From NCBI GenBank assembly GCA_033782935.1, contig JAWQEG010000501.1, positions 2,702,501 to 2,766,500 on the forward strand: 64,000 bases of DNA. The letters are read 5' to 3'. Of the stretch, positions 11,351 through 23,611 are shown piece by piece. A program made the translations under genes and the position numbers. Positions within the stretch are counted from its first letter, which is position 1. Each line of letters opens with the position of its first letter. This DNA comes from Petrolisthes cinctipes (taxonomy: Eukaryota > Arthropoda > Malacostraca > Decapoda > Porcellanidae). Under the pieces are notes generated by a model. That model was given only the letters and a program-made list of their open reading frames with translations. It was not told the DNA's origin and did not search any database.

Positions 11351-14300
11351 GTCCAAGAAGGTATCTGTACATGCCTACTCCGTGTTAGAGTATTTTCAAA
11401 ATACAGGCCAAAAACATACTGAAAATCGATCTTTTAGGTGCCCAAAAGTCGATATGTGCATGCATCTTCTGTACCCGTTTATATCTCAAATTCTGGCCCT
11501 AAACACCCGAAAATTCGATATTTTGGGGTCCCAGAAGCGATCTGTACATGCCTACTCCGTGTTAGAGTATTTTCAAAATTCAAGCCTAAAACATGCTGAA
11601 AATCGATATTTTTGGTGCCCAAAGTCAATATGTGCATGTATCTTCTGTACCCGTTTATATCTCAAATTCAGGCTCAAAACACCCGAAAATTCAATATTTT
11701 GGGGTCCCAGAAGCAATCTGTACATGCCTACACAGTGCTAGAATATTTTCAAAATATAGGCTAAAAACATGCTAAAAATCGACATTTTAGGTGCCAAAAA
11801 ATCGATATCTCAAATTCAGTCCCAAAACACCCGAAAATTCGATATTTAGAGGTCCCAGAAGGTATCTGTACATGCCTACACTGTGTTAGAGTATTTTCAA
11901 AATACAGGCCAAAAACATACTGAAAATCGGTCTTTTAGGTGCCCAAAAGTCGATATGTGCATGCATCTTCTGTACCCGTTTATATCTCAAATTTTGGCAC
12001 TAAACACCCGAAAATGAGATTTTTTGGGGTCCCAGAAGCGATCTGTACATGCCTACTCCGTGTTAGAGTATTTTCAAAATACAAGCCAAAAACATGCTGA
12101 AAATCGATATTTTTGGTGCCCAAAAGTCGATATGTGCATGCATCTTCTGTACCCGTTTATATCTCAAATTCAGGCTCAAAACACCCGAAAATTCAATATT
12201 TTGGGGTCCCAGAAGCAATCTGTACAGTGCTAGAATATTTTCAAAATATAGGCTAAAAACATGCTAAAAATCGATCTTTTAGGTGCCAAAAAGTCGATAT
12301 CTCAAATTCAGTCCCAAAACTCCCGAAAATTCGATATTTAGGGGTCCGAGAAGCGATCTGTACATGCCTACTCCGTGTTAGAGTATTTTCAAAATACATG
12401 CTCAAAACATACTGAAAATCGATCTTTTAGGTGCACAAAAGTCGATATGTGCATGCATCTTCAGTACCCGTTTATATCTCAAATTCAGGCTCAAAACACC
12501 CGAAAATTCAATATTTTGGGGTCCCAGAAGCAATCTGTACATGCCTACTCAGTGTTAGAGTATTTTCAAAATACAGGCCCAAAACATGCTGAAAATCGAT
12601 ATTTTAGATGACCAAAGTCAATATGTGCATGTATCTTCTGTACCCGTTTATATTTCAAATTCAGGCTCAAAACAGCCGAAAATTCAATATTTTGGGGTCC
12701 CACAAGCAATCTGTACATGCCTACACAGTGCTAGAATATTTTCAAAATATAGGCTAAAAACATGCTAAAAATCGACATTTTAGGTGCCAAAAAATCGATA
12801 TCTCAAATTCAGTCCCAAAACACCTGAAAATTCGATATTTAGAGGTCCCAGAAGGTATCTGTACATGCCTACTCCTTGTTAGAGTATTTTCAAAATACAG
12901 GCCAAAAACATACTGAAAATCAATCTTTTAGGTGCCCAAAAGTCGATATGTGCATGCATCTTCTGTACCCGTTTATATCTCAAATTCTGGCCCTAAACAC
13001 CCGAAAATTCGATATTTTGGGGTCCCAGAAGCGATCTGTACATGCCTACTCCGTGTTAGAGTATTTTCAAAATTCAGGCCGAAAACATGCTGAAAGTCGA
13101 TATTTTTGGTGCCCAAAGTCAATATGAGCATGTATCTTCTGTACCCGTTTATATCTCGAATTCAGGCTCAAAACACCCGAAAATTCAATATTTTGGGGTC
13201 CCAGAAGCAATCTCTACATGCCTACTCAGTGCTAGAATATTTTCAAAATATAGGCTAAAAACATGCTAAAAATCGATCGTTTAGGTGCCAAAAATTCGAT
13301 ATCTCAAATTCAGTCCCAAAACACCCGAAAATTCGATAGTTAGGGGTCCCAGAAGCGATCTGTACATGCCTACTCCGTGTTAGAGTATTTTCAAAATACA
13401 TGCTCAAAACATACTGAAAAACGATCTTTTAGGTGCACAAAAGTCGATATGTGCATGCATCTTCAGTACCCGTTTATATCTCAAATTCAGGCTCAAAACA
13501 CCCGAAAATTCGATATTTTGGGGTCCCAGAAGCAATCTGTACATGCCTACACAGTGCTAGAATATTTTCAAAATATAGGCTAAAAACATGCTAAAAATCG
13601 ACATTTTAGGTGCCAAAAAATCGATATCTCAAATTCAGTCCCAAAACACCAGAAAATTCGATATTTAGAGGTCCCAGAAAGTATCTGTACATGCCTACTC
13701 CGTGTTAGAGTATTTTCAAAATACAGGCCAAAAACATACTGAAAATCGATCTTTTATGTGCCCAAAAGTCGATATGTGCATCCATCTTCTGTACCCGTTT
13801 ATATCTCAAATTCTGGCCCTAAACACCCTGAAATCGATATTTTTGGTGCCCAAAGTCAATATGTGCATGTATCTTCTGTACCCGTTTATATCTCAAATTC
13901 AGGCTCAAAACACCAGAAAATTCAATATTTTGGGGTCCCAGAAGCAATCTGTACATGCCTACACAGTGCTAGAATATTTTCAAAATATAGGCTAAAAACA
14001 TGCTAAAAATCGACATTTTAGGTGCCAAAAAATCGATATCTTAAATTCAGTCCCAAAACACCCGAAAATTCGATATTTAGAGGTCCCAGAAGGAATCTGT
14101 ACATGCCTACACTGTGTTAGAGTATTTTCAAGATACAGGCCAAAAACATACTGAAAATCGGTATTTTAGGTGCCCAAAAGTCAATATGTGCATGCATCTT
14201 CTGTACCCGTTTATATCTCAAATTTTGGCCCTAAACACCCAAAAATTCGATATTTTGGGGTCCCAGAAGCGATCTGTACATGCCTACTCCGTGTTAGCGT

Positions 14301-15101
14301 ATTTTCAAAATACAGGCCAAAAACATGCTGAAAATCGATATTTTTGGTGCCCAAAGTCAATATGTGCATGTATCTTCTGTACCCGTTTATATCTCAAATT
14401 CAGGCTCAAAACACCCGAAAATTCAATATTTTGGGGTCCCAAAAGCAATCTGTACAGTGCTAGAATATTTTCAAAATATAGGCTAAAAACATGATAAAAA
14501 TCGATCTTTTAGGTGCCAAAAGTCGATATCTCAAATTCAGTCCCAAAACACCCGAAAATTCGATATTTAGGGGTCCCAGAAGCGATCTGTACATGAGTAC
14601 TCCGTTTTAGAGTATTTTCAAAATACATGCTCAAAACATACTGAAAATCGATCTTTTAGGTGCACAAAAGTCGATATGTGCATGCATCTTCAGTACCAGT
14701 TTATATCTCAAATTCAGGCTCAAAACACCCGAAAATTCAATATTCTGGGGTCCCAGAAGCAATCTGTACATGCCTACTCAGTGTTAGAGTATTTTCAAAA
14801 TACAGGCCCAAAACATGCTGAAAATCGATATTTTAGATGCCCAAAGTCAATATGTGCATGTATCTTCTGTACCCGTTTATATCTCAAATTCAGGCTCAAA
14901 ACACCCGAAAATTCAATATTTTGGGGTCCCAGAAGCAATCTGTACATGCCTACTCAGTGTTAGAGTATTTTCAAAATACAGGCCCAAAACATGCTGAAAA
15001 TCGATATTTTAGATGCCCAAAGTCAATATGTGCATGTATCTTCTGTACCCGTTTATATCTCAAATTCAGGCTCAAAACACCCGAAAATTCAATATTTTGG
15101 G
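11351..15101 (+). repeat. Second copy of the 2.4-6.2 kb segment (offset 8857 bp)
   Basis: Block order repeats 2494 onward: ABK 11351, A-(B/A)-C 11852, DEK 12344, ABK 12845, DK 13346, 264-bp fusion 13671 plus K 13935, ABC 14083, then DEE from 14573. Shared rare markers are gtccaagaagg, cccgaaaatgagatttttt, gatgaccaaag, cgatagttagggg, ttcaagatac and gtacatgagtactcc. Scattered single-base differences exist, for example gtagatgcc at about 3188 versus gtacatgcc at about 12045. Confidence 0.95.
13671..13934 (+). repeat. 264-bp one-and-a-half-mer (copy of the one at 4814)
   Basis: Same A-to-B join (accctgaaatcgatattttt) and same length as at 4814. It lies in the 8857-bp-offset duplicate, so it is inherited from a single event. 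It differs by a few bases (tttatgtgccc, gcatccatc). Confidence 0.9.
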
Positions 15102-16328
15102 ATCCCAGAAGCAATCTGTACATGCCTACACAGTGCTAGAATATTTTCAAAATAGAGGCTAAAAACATGCTAAAAATCGACATTTTAGGTGCCACAAAAT
15201 CGATATCTCAAATTCAGTCCCAAAACACCCTAAAATTCGATATTTAGAGGTCCCAGAAGGTATCTGTACATGCCTACACTGTGTTAGAGTATTTTCAAAA
15301 TACAGGCCAAAAACATACTGAAAATCGGTCTTTTAGGTGCCCAAAAGTCGATATGTGCATGCATCTTCTGTACCCGTTTATATCTCAAATTTTGGCCCTA
15401 AACACCCGAAAATTCGATATTTTGGGGTCCCAGAAGCGATCTGTACATGCCTACTCCGTGTTAGAGTATTTTCAAAATACAGGCTAAAAACATGCTGAAA
15501 ATCGGTATTTTTCGTGCCCAAAGTCAATATGTGCATGTATCTTCTGTACCCGTTTATATCTCAAATTCAGGCTCAAAACACCCGAAAATTCAATATTTTG
15601 GGGTCCCAGAAGCAATCTGTACAGTGCTAGAATATTTTCAAAATATAGGCTAAAAACATGCTAAAAATCGATCTTTAAGGTGCCGAAAGTCGATATCTCA
15701 AATTCAGTTCCAAAACACACGAAAATTCGATATTTAGGGGTCCCAGAAGCGATCTGTACATGCCTACTCCGTGTTAGAGTATTTTCAAAATACATGCTCA
15801 AAACATACTGAAAATCGATCTTTTAGGTGCACAAAAGTCGATATGTGCATGCATCTTCAGTACCCGTTTATATCTCAAATTCAGGCTCAAAACACCCGAA
15901 AATTCAATATTTTGGGGTTCCAGAAGCAATCTGTACATGCCTACTCAGTGTTAGAGTATTTTCAAAATACAGGCCCAAAACATGCTGAAAATCGATCTTT
16001 TAGGTGCCCAAAAGTCGATATGTGCATGCATCTTCTGTACCCGTTTATATCTCAAATTCTGGCCCTAAACACCCTGAAATCGATATTTTTGGTGCCCAAA
16101 GTCAATATGTGCATGTATCTTCTGTACCCGTTTATATCTCAAATTCAGGCTCAAAACACCCGAAAATTCAATATTTTGGGGTCCCAGAAGCAATCTGTAC
16201 ATGCCTACACAGTGCTAGAATATTTTCAAAATATAGGCTAAAAACATGCTAAAAAGCGACATTTTAGGTGCCAAAAAATCGATATCACAAATTCAGTCCC
16301 AAAACACCCGAAAATTCGATATTTAGAG
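15102..16328 (+). repeat. Array segment: K, ABC, D, 264-bp E/A/B fusion, K
   Basis: Starts are K 15102 (gggatcccag just before it), A 15250, B 15427, C 15603 (137 bp, ctttaaggtgccg), D 15740, fusion 15917 and K 16181. This is where similarity to 6.07 kb onward ends: the earlier copy has C plus DEEK here, this one has K plus ABC. Confidence 0.92.
15917..16180 (+). repeat. 264-bp fusion with an E front (E/A/B)
   Basis: It starts as E (gcaatctg, actcagtgttagag, ggcccaaaacatgctg), continues as A (gatcttttaggtgcccaaaag, ctggccctaaacaccc), then makes the same join to B as at 4814. It is best read as a recombinant between an E monomer and an existing A/B fusion. Confidence 0.88.
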
Positions 16329-17820
16329 GTCCCAGAAGGTATCTGTACATGCCTACTCCGTGTTAGAGTATTTTCAAAATACAGGCCAAAAACATACTGA
16401 AAATCGATCTTTTAGGTGCCCAAAAGTCGATATGTGCATGCATCTTCTGTACCCGTTTATATCTCAAATTCTGGCCCTAAACACCCGAAAATTCGATATT
16501 TTGTTGTCTCAGAAGCGATCTGTACATGCCTACTCCGTGTTAGAGTATTTTCAAAATTCAAGCCCAAAACATGCTGAAAATCGATATTTTTGGTGCCCAA
16601 AGTCAATATGTGCATGTATCTTCTGTACCCGTTTATATCTCAAATTCAGGCTCAAAACACCCGAAAATTCAATATTTTGGGGTCCCAGAAGCAATCTGTA
16701 CAGTGCTAGAATATTTTCAAAATATAGGCTAAAAACATGCTAAAAATCGATCTTTTAGGTGCCAAAAGTCGATATCTCAAATTCAGTCCCAAAACACCCG
16801 AAAATTCGATATTTAGGGGTCCCAGAAGCGATCTGTACATGCCTACTCCGTTTTAGATTATTTTCAAAATACATGCTCAAAACATACTGAAAATCGATCT
16901 TTTAGGTGCACAAAAGTCGATATGTGCATGCATCTTCAGTACCAATTTATATCTCAAATTCAGGCTCAAAACACCCGAAAATTCAATATTTTGGGGTCCC
17001 AGAAGCAATCTGTACATGCCTACTCAGTGTTAGAGTATTTTCAAAATACAGGCCCAAAACATGCTGAAAATCGATATTTTAGATGCCCAAAGTCAATATG
17101 TGCATGTATCTTCTGTACCCGTTTATATCTCAAATTCAGGCTCAAAACACCCGAAAATTCAATATTTTGGGGTCCCAGAAGCAATCTGTACATGCCTACA
17201 CAGTGCTAGAATATTTTCAAAATATAGGCTAAAAACATGCTAAAAAGCGACATTTTAGGTGCCAAAAAATCGATATCACAAATTCAGTCCCAAAACACCC
17301 GAAAATTCGATATTTAGAGGTCCCAGAAGGTATCTGTACATGCCTACTCCGTGTTAGAGTATTTTCAAAATACAGGCCAAAAACATACTGAAAATCGATC
17401 TTTTAGGTGCCCAAAAGTCGATATGTGCATGCATCTTCTGTACCCGTTTATATCTCAAATTCTGGCCCTAAACACCCGAAAATTCGATATTTTGTTGTCT
17501 CAGAAGCGATCTGTACATGCCTACTCCGTGTTAGAGTATTTTCAAAATTCAAGCCCAAAACATGCTGAAAATCGATATTTTTGGTGCCCAAAGTCAATAT
17601 GTGCATGTATCTTCTGTACCCGTTTATATCTCAAATTCAGGCTCAAAACACCCGAAAATTCAATATTTTGGGGTCCCAGAAGCAATCTGTACATGCCTAC
17701 TCAGTGCTAGAATATTTTCAAAATATAGGCTAAAAACATGCTAAAAATCGACATTTTAGGTGCCAAAAAATCGATATCTCAAATTCAGTCCCAAAACACC
17801 CGAAAATTCGATATTTAGAG
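16329..17820 (+). repeat. Array segment: ABC-DEK hexamer (991 bp), then ABK
   Basis: Starts are A 16329, B 16506 (gtctcagaag after tttgtt), C 16682 (137 bp), D 16819 (taccaatttat), E 16996, K 17172, A 17320, B 17497 and K 17673. The pair K 16181-A-B and K 17172-A-B share aaaaagcgacatt, gatatcacaaattc and ttttgttgtctcag, so 991 bp were tandemly copied. Confidence 0.94.
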
Positions 17821-19310
17821 GTCCCAGAAGGTATCTGTACATGCCTACACTGTGTTAGAGTATTTTCAAAATACAGGCCAAAAACATACTGAAAATCGGT
17901 CTTTTAGGTGCCCAAAAGTCGATATGTGCATGCATCTTCTGTACCCGTTTATATCTCAAATTTTGGCCCTAAACACCCGAAAATTCGATATTTTGGGGTC
18001 CTAGAAGCTATCTGTACATGCCTAATCCGTGTTAGAGTTTTTCAAAATACAGGCCAAAAACATGCTGAAAATCGATATTTTTGGTGCCCAAAGTCAATAT
18101 GTGCATGTATCTTCTGTACCTGTTTATATCTCAAATTCAGGCTCAAAACACCCGAAAATTCAATATTTTGGGGTCCCAGAAGCAATCTGTACAGTGCTAG
18201 AATATTTTCAAAATATAGGCTAAAAACATGCTAAAAATCGATCTTTTAGGTGCCAAAAAGTCGATATCTCAAATTCAGTCCCAAAACACCCGAAAATTCG
18301 ATATTTAGGGGTCCCAGAAGCGATCTGTACATGCCAATCCGTTTTAGAGTATTTTCAAAATACATGCTCAAAACATACTGAAAATCGATCTTTTAGGTGC
18401 ACAAAAGTAGATATGTGCATGCATCTTCAGTACCCGTTTATATCTCAAATTCAGGCTCAAAACACCCGAAAATTCAATATTTTGGGGTCCCAGAAGCAAT
18501 CTGTACATGCCTACTCAGTGTTAGAGTATTTTCAAAATACAGGCCCAAAACATGCTGAAAATCGATATTTTAGATGCCCAAAGTCAATATGTGCATGTAT
18601 CTTCTGTACCCGTTTATATCTCAAATTCAGGCTCAAAACACCCGAAAATTCAATATTTTGGGGTCCCAGAAGCAATCTGTACATGCCTACACAGTGCTAG
18701 AATATTTTCAAAATATAGGCTAAAAACATGCTAAAAATCGACATTTTAGGTGCCAAAAAATCGATATCTCAAATTCAGTCCCAAAACACCCGAAAATTCG
18801 ATATTTAGAGGTCCCAGAAGGTATCTGTACATGCCTACTCCGTGTTAGAGTATTTTCAAAATACAGGCCAAAAACATACTGAAAATCGATCTTTTAGGTG
18901 CCCAAAGTCAATATGTGCATGTATCTTCTGTACCCGTTTATATCTCAAATTCAGGCTCAAAACACCCGAAAATTCAATATTTTGGGGTCCCAGAAGCAAT
19001 CTGTACATGCCTACTCAGTGTTAGAGTATTTTCAAAATACAGGCCCAAAACATGCTGAAAATCGATATTTTAGATGCCCAAAGTCAATATGTGCATGTAT
19101 CTTCTGTACCCGTTTATATCTCAAATTCAGGCTCAAAACACCCGAAAATTCAATATTTTGGGGTCCCAGAAGCAATCTGTACATGCCTACACAGTGCTAG
19201 AATATTTTCAAAATATAGGCTAAAAACATGCTAAAAATCGACATTTTAGGTGCCAAAAAATCGATATCATAAATTCAGTCCCAAAACACCCGAAAATTCG
19301 ATATTTAGAG
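17821..19310 (+). repeat. Array segment: ABC-DEK hexamer, then A/E chimera, E, K
   Basis: Starts are A 17821, B 17998 (175 bp, gagtttttc), C 18173, D 18311 (176 bp, catgccaatcc), E 18487, K 18663, A/E chimera 18811, E 18987 and K 19163. The chimera begins as A (ggtatctg, catactgaaaatcg) and switches after cttttaggtgcccaaa to E (gtcaatatgtgcatgtatc). Confidence 0.93.
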
Positions 19311-19987
19311 GTCCCAGAAGGTATCTGTACATGCCTACTCCGTGTTAGAGTATTTTCAAAATACAGGCCAAAAACATACTTAAAATCGATCTTTTATGTG
19401 CCCAAAAGTCGATATGTGCATGCATCTTCTGTACCCGTTTATATCTCAAATTCTGTCCCTAAACACCCGAAAATTCGATATTTTGGGGTCCCAGAAGCGA
19501 TCTGTACATGCCTACTCCGTGTTAGAGTATTTTCAAAATTCAAGCCCAAAACATGCTGAAAATCGATATTTTTGGTGCCCAAAGTAAATATGTGCATGTA
19601 TCTTCTGTACACGTTTATATCTCAAATTCAGGCTCAAAACACCCGAAAATTCAATATTTTGGGGTCCCAGAAGCAATCTGTACATGCCTACTCAGTGTTA
19701 GAGTATTTTCAAAATACAGGCCCAAAACATGCTGAAAATCGATATTTTAGATGCCCAAAGTCAATATGTGCATGTATCTTCTGTACCCGTTTATATCTCA
19801 AATTCAGGCTCAAAACACCCGAAAATTCAATATTTTGGGGTCCCAGAAGCAATCTGTACATGCCTACACAGTGCTAGAATATTTTCAAAATATAGGCTAA
19901 AAACATGCTAAAAATCGACATTTTAGGTGCCAAAAAATCGATATCTCAAATTCAGTCCCAAAACACCCGAAAATTCGATATTTAGAG
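19311..19987 (+). repeat. Array segment: four-monomer block A-B-E-K
   Basis: Starts are A 19311 (catacttaaaatcg, cttttatgtgccc), B 19488 (gtacacgttta), E 19664 and K 19840. E follows B here without a short monomer between, an order seen nowhere else as three intact monomers (25771 has a similar order with a chimera). Confidence 0.9.
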
Positions 19988-22483
19988 GTCCCTGAAGGTA
20001 TCTGTACATGCCTACACTGTGTTAGGGTATTTTCAAAATACAGGCCAAAAACATACTAAAAAATCGATCTTTTAGGTGCACAAAAGTCGATATGTGCATG
20101 CATCTTCTGTACCCGTTCATATCTCAAATTCTGGCCCTAAACACCCGAAAATTCGATATTTTGGGGTCCCAGAAGCGATCTGTACATGCCTACTCCGTGT
20201 TAGAGTATTTTCAAAATACAGGCCAAAAACATGCTGAAAATCGATATTTTTGGTGTCAAAAGTCAATATGTGCATGTATCTTCTGTACCCGATTATATCT
20301 CAAATTCAGGCTCAAAACACCCGAAAATTCAATATTTTGGGGTCCCAGAAGCAATCTGTACATGCCTACACAGTGCTAGAATATTTTCAAAATATAGGCT
20401 AAAAACATGCTAAAAATCGACATTTTAGGTGCCAAAAAATCGATATCTCAAATTCAGTCCCAAAACACCCGAAAATTCGATATTTAGAGGTCCCAGAAGG
20501 TATCTGTACATGCCTACTCCGTGTTAGAGTATTTTCAAAATACAAGCCAAAAACATACTGAAAATCGATCTTTTAGGTGCCCAAAAGTCGATATGTGCAT
20601 GCATCTTCTGTACCCGTTTATATCTCAAATTCTGGCCCTAAACACCCGAAAATTCGATATTTTGGGGTCCCAGAAGCTATCTGTACATGCCTACTCCGTG
20701 TTAGAGTATTTTAAAAATTCAGGCCCAAAACATGCTGAAAATCGATATTTTTGGTGCCCAAAGTCAATATGTGCATGTATCTTCTGTACCCGTTTATATC
20801 TCGAATTCAGGCTCAAAACACCCGAAAATTCAATATTTTGGGGTCCCAGAAGCAATCTGTACATGCCTACTCAGTGCTAGAATATTTTCAAAATATAGGC
20901 TAAAAACATGCTAAAAATCGACATTTTAGGTGCCAAAAAATCGATATCTCAAATTCAGTCCCAAAACACCAGAAAATTCGATATTTAGAGGTCCCAGAAG
21001 GTATCTGTACATGCCTACTCCGTGTTAGAGTATTTTCAAAATACAGGCCAAAAACATACTGAAAATCGATCTTTTAGGTGCCCAAAAGTCGATATGTGCA
21101 TGCATCTTCTGTACCCGTTTATATCTCAAATTCTGGCCCTAAACACCCGAAAATTCGATATTTTGGGGTCCCAGAAGCGATCTGTACATGCCTATTCCGT
21201 GTTAGAGTATTTTCAAAATTCAAGCCCAAAACATGCTGAAAATCGATATTTTCTGTGCCCAAAGTCAATATGTGCATGTATCTTCTGTACCCGTTTATAT
21301 CTCAAATTCAGGCTCAAAACACCCGAAAATTCAATATTTTGGGGTCCCAGAAGCAATCTGTACATGCCTACACAGTGCTAGAATATTTTCAAAATATAGG
21401 CTAAAAACATGCTAAAAATCGACATTTTAGGTGCCAAAAAATCGATATCTCAAATTCAGTCCCAAAACACTCGAAAATTCGATATTTAGAGGTCCCAGAA
21501 GGTATCTGTACATGCCTACACTGTGTTAGAGTATTTTCAAAATACAGGCCAAAAACATACTGAAAATCGGTCTTTTAGGTGCACAAAAGTCGATATGTGC
21601 ATGCATCTTCTGTACCCGTTTATATCTCAAATTCTGGCCCAAAACACCCGAAAATTCGATATTTTGGGGTCCCAGAAGCGATTTGTACATGCCTACTCCG
21701 TGTTAGAGTATTTTCAAAATACAGGCCAAAAACATGCTGAAAATCGATATTTTTGGTGCCCAAAGTCAATATGTGCATGTATCTTCTGTACCCGTTTATA
21801 TCTCAAATTCAGGCTCAAAACACCCGAAAATTCAATATTTTGGGGTCCCAGAAGCAATCTGTACATGCCTACACAGTGCTAGAATATTTTCAAAATATAG
21901 GCTAAAAACATGCTAAAAATCGACATTTTAGGTGCCAAAAAATCCATATCTCAAATTCAGTCCCAAAACACCCGAAAATTCGATATTTAGAGGTCCCAGA
22001 ATGTATCTGTACATGCCTACACTGTGTTAGAGTATTTTCAAAATATAGGCCAAAAACATACTGAAAATCGGTCTTTTAGGTGCCTAAAAGTCGATATGTG
22101 CATGCATCTTCTGTACCCGTTTATACCTCAAATTTTGGCCCTAAACACCCGAAAATTCGATATTTTGGGGTCCCAGAAGCGATCTGTACATGCCTACTCC
22201 GTGTTAGAGTATTTTCAAAATACAGGCCAAAAACATGCTGAAAATCGATATTTTTGGTGCCCAAAGTCAATATGTGCATATATCTTCAGTACCCGTTTAT
22301 ATCTCAAATTCAGGCTCAAAACACCCGAAAATTCAATATTTTGGGGTCCCAGAAGCAATCTGTACAGTGCTAGAATATTTTCAAAATATAGGCTAAAAAC
22401 ATGCTAAAAATCGATCTTTTAGGTGCCAAAAAGTCGATATCTCAAATTCAGTCCCAAAACACCCGAAAATTCGATATTTAGGG
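19988..22483 (+). repeat. Array segment: four ABK trimers and one ABC
   Basis: Starts are A 19988 (178 bp, gtccctgaagg, tactaaaaaatcg), B 20166, K 20342, A 20490, B 20667 (attttaaaaattcagg, tctcgaattc), K 20843, A 20991, B 21168 (gatattttctgtgccc), K 21344, A 21492, B 21669, K 21845, A 21993, B 22170 and C 22346. This is the longest run of ABK-type trimers without D or E in the window. Confidence 0.94.
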
Positions 22484-23611
22484 GTCCCAGAAGCGATCTG
22501 TACATGCCTACTCCGTTTTAGAGTATTTTCAAAATACATGCTCAAAACATACTGAAAATCGATCTTTTAGGTGCACAAAAGTCGATATGTGCATGCATCT
22601 TCAGTACCCGTTTATATCTCAAATTCAGGCTCAAAACACCCGAAAATTCAATATTTTGGGGTCCCAGATGCAATCTGTACATGCCTACTCCGTGTTAGAG
22701 TATTTTCAAAATACAGGCCAAAAACATGCTGAAAATCGATATTTTAGATGCCCAAAGTCAATATGTGCATGTATCTTCTGTACCCGTTTATATCTCAAAT
22801 TCAGGCTCAAAACACCCGAAAATTCAATATTTTGGGGTCCCAGAAGCAATCTGTACATGCCTACTCAGTGTTAGAGTATTTTCAAAATACAGGCCCAAAA
22901 CATGCTGAAAATCGATATTTTAGATGCCCAAAGTCAATATGTGCATGTATCTTCTGTACCCGTTTATATCTCAAATTCAGGCTCAAAACACCCGAAAATT
23001 CAATATTTTGGGGTCCCAGAAGCAATCTGTACAGTGCTAGAATATTTTCAAAATATAGGCTAAAAACATGCTAAAAATCGATCTTTTAGGTGCCAAAAAG
23101 TCGATATCTCAAATTCAGTCCCAAAACACCCGAAAATTCGATATTTAGAGTATTTTCAAAATGCATGCTCAAAACATACTGAAAATCGATCTTTTAGGTG
23201 CACAAAAGTCGATATGTGCATGCATCTTCAGTACCCGTTTATATCTCAAATTCAGGCTCAAAACACCCGAAAATTCAATATTTTGGGGTCCCAGAAGCAA
23301 TCTGTACATGCCTACTCCGTGTTAGAGTATTTTCAAAATACAGGCCCAAAACATGCTGAAAATCGATATTTTAGATGCCCAAAGTCAATATGTGCATGTA
23401 TCTTCTGTACACGTTTATATCTCAAATTTAGGCTCAAAACACCCGAAAATTCAATATTTTGGGGTCCCAGAAGCAATCTGTACATGCCTACACAGTGCTA
23501 GAATATTTTCAAAATATAGGCTAAAAACATGCTAAAAATCGACATTTTAGGTGCCAAAAAATCGATATCTCAAATTCAGTCCCAAAACACCCGAAAATTC
23601 GATATTTAGAG
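22484..23611 (+). repeat. Array segment: DEEC, truncated D, E, K
   Basis: Starts are D 22484, E 22661 (gatgcaatc), E 22837, C 23013, truncated D about 23151, E 23288 and K 23464. K 23464 is followed by the marker gaggtaactgaag that opens the next A. Confidence 0.93.
23151..23287 (+). repeat. Truncated D monomer (about 137 bp)
   Basis: At 23141-23155 the C tail gatatttag runs straight into agtattttcaaaatgcatgctc. The 40 bp from the third g of gggg through the first ttag of D are missing. The lost stretch is flanked by two copies of tttag, so a microhomology-mediated deletion fits. The corresponding D at 29760 is full length. Confidence 0.9.
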
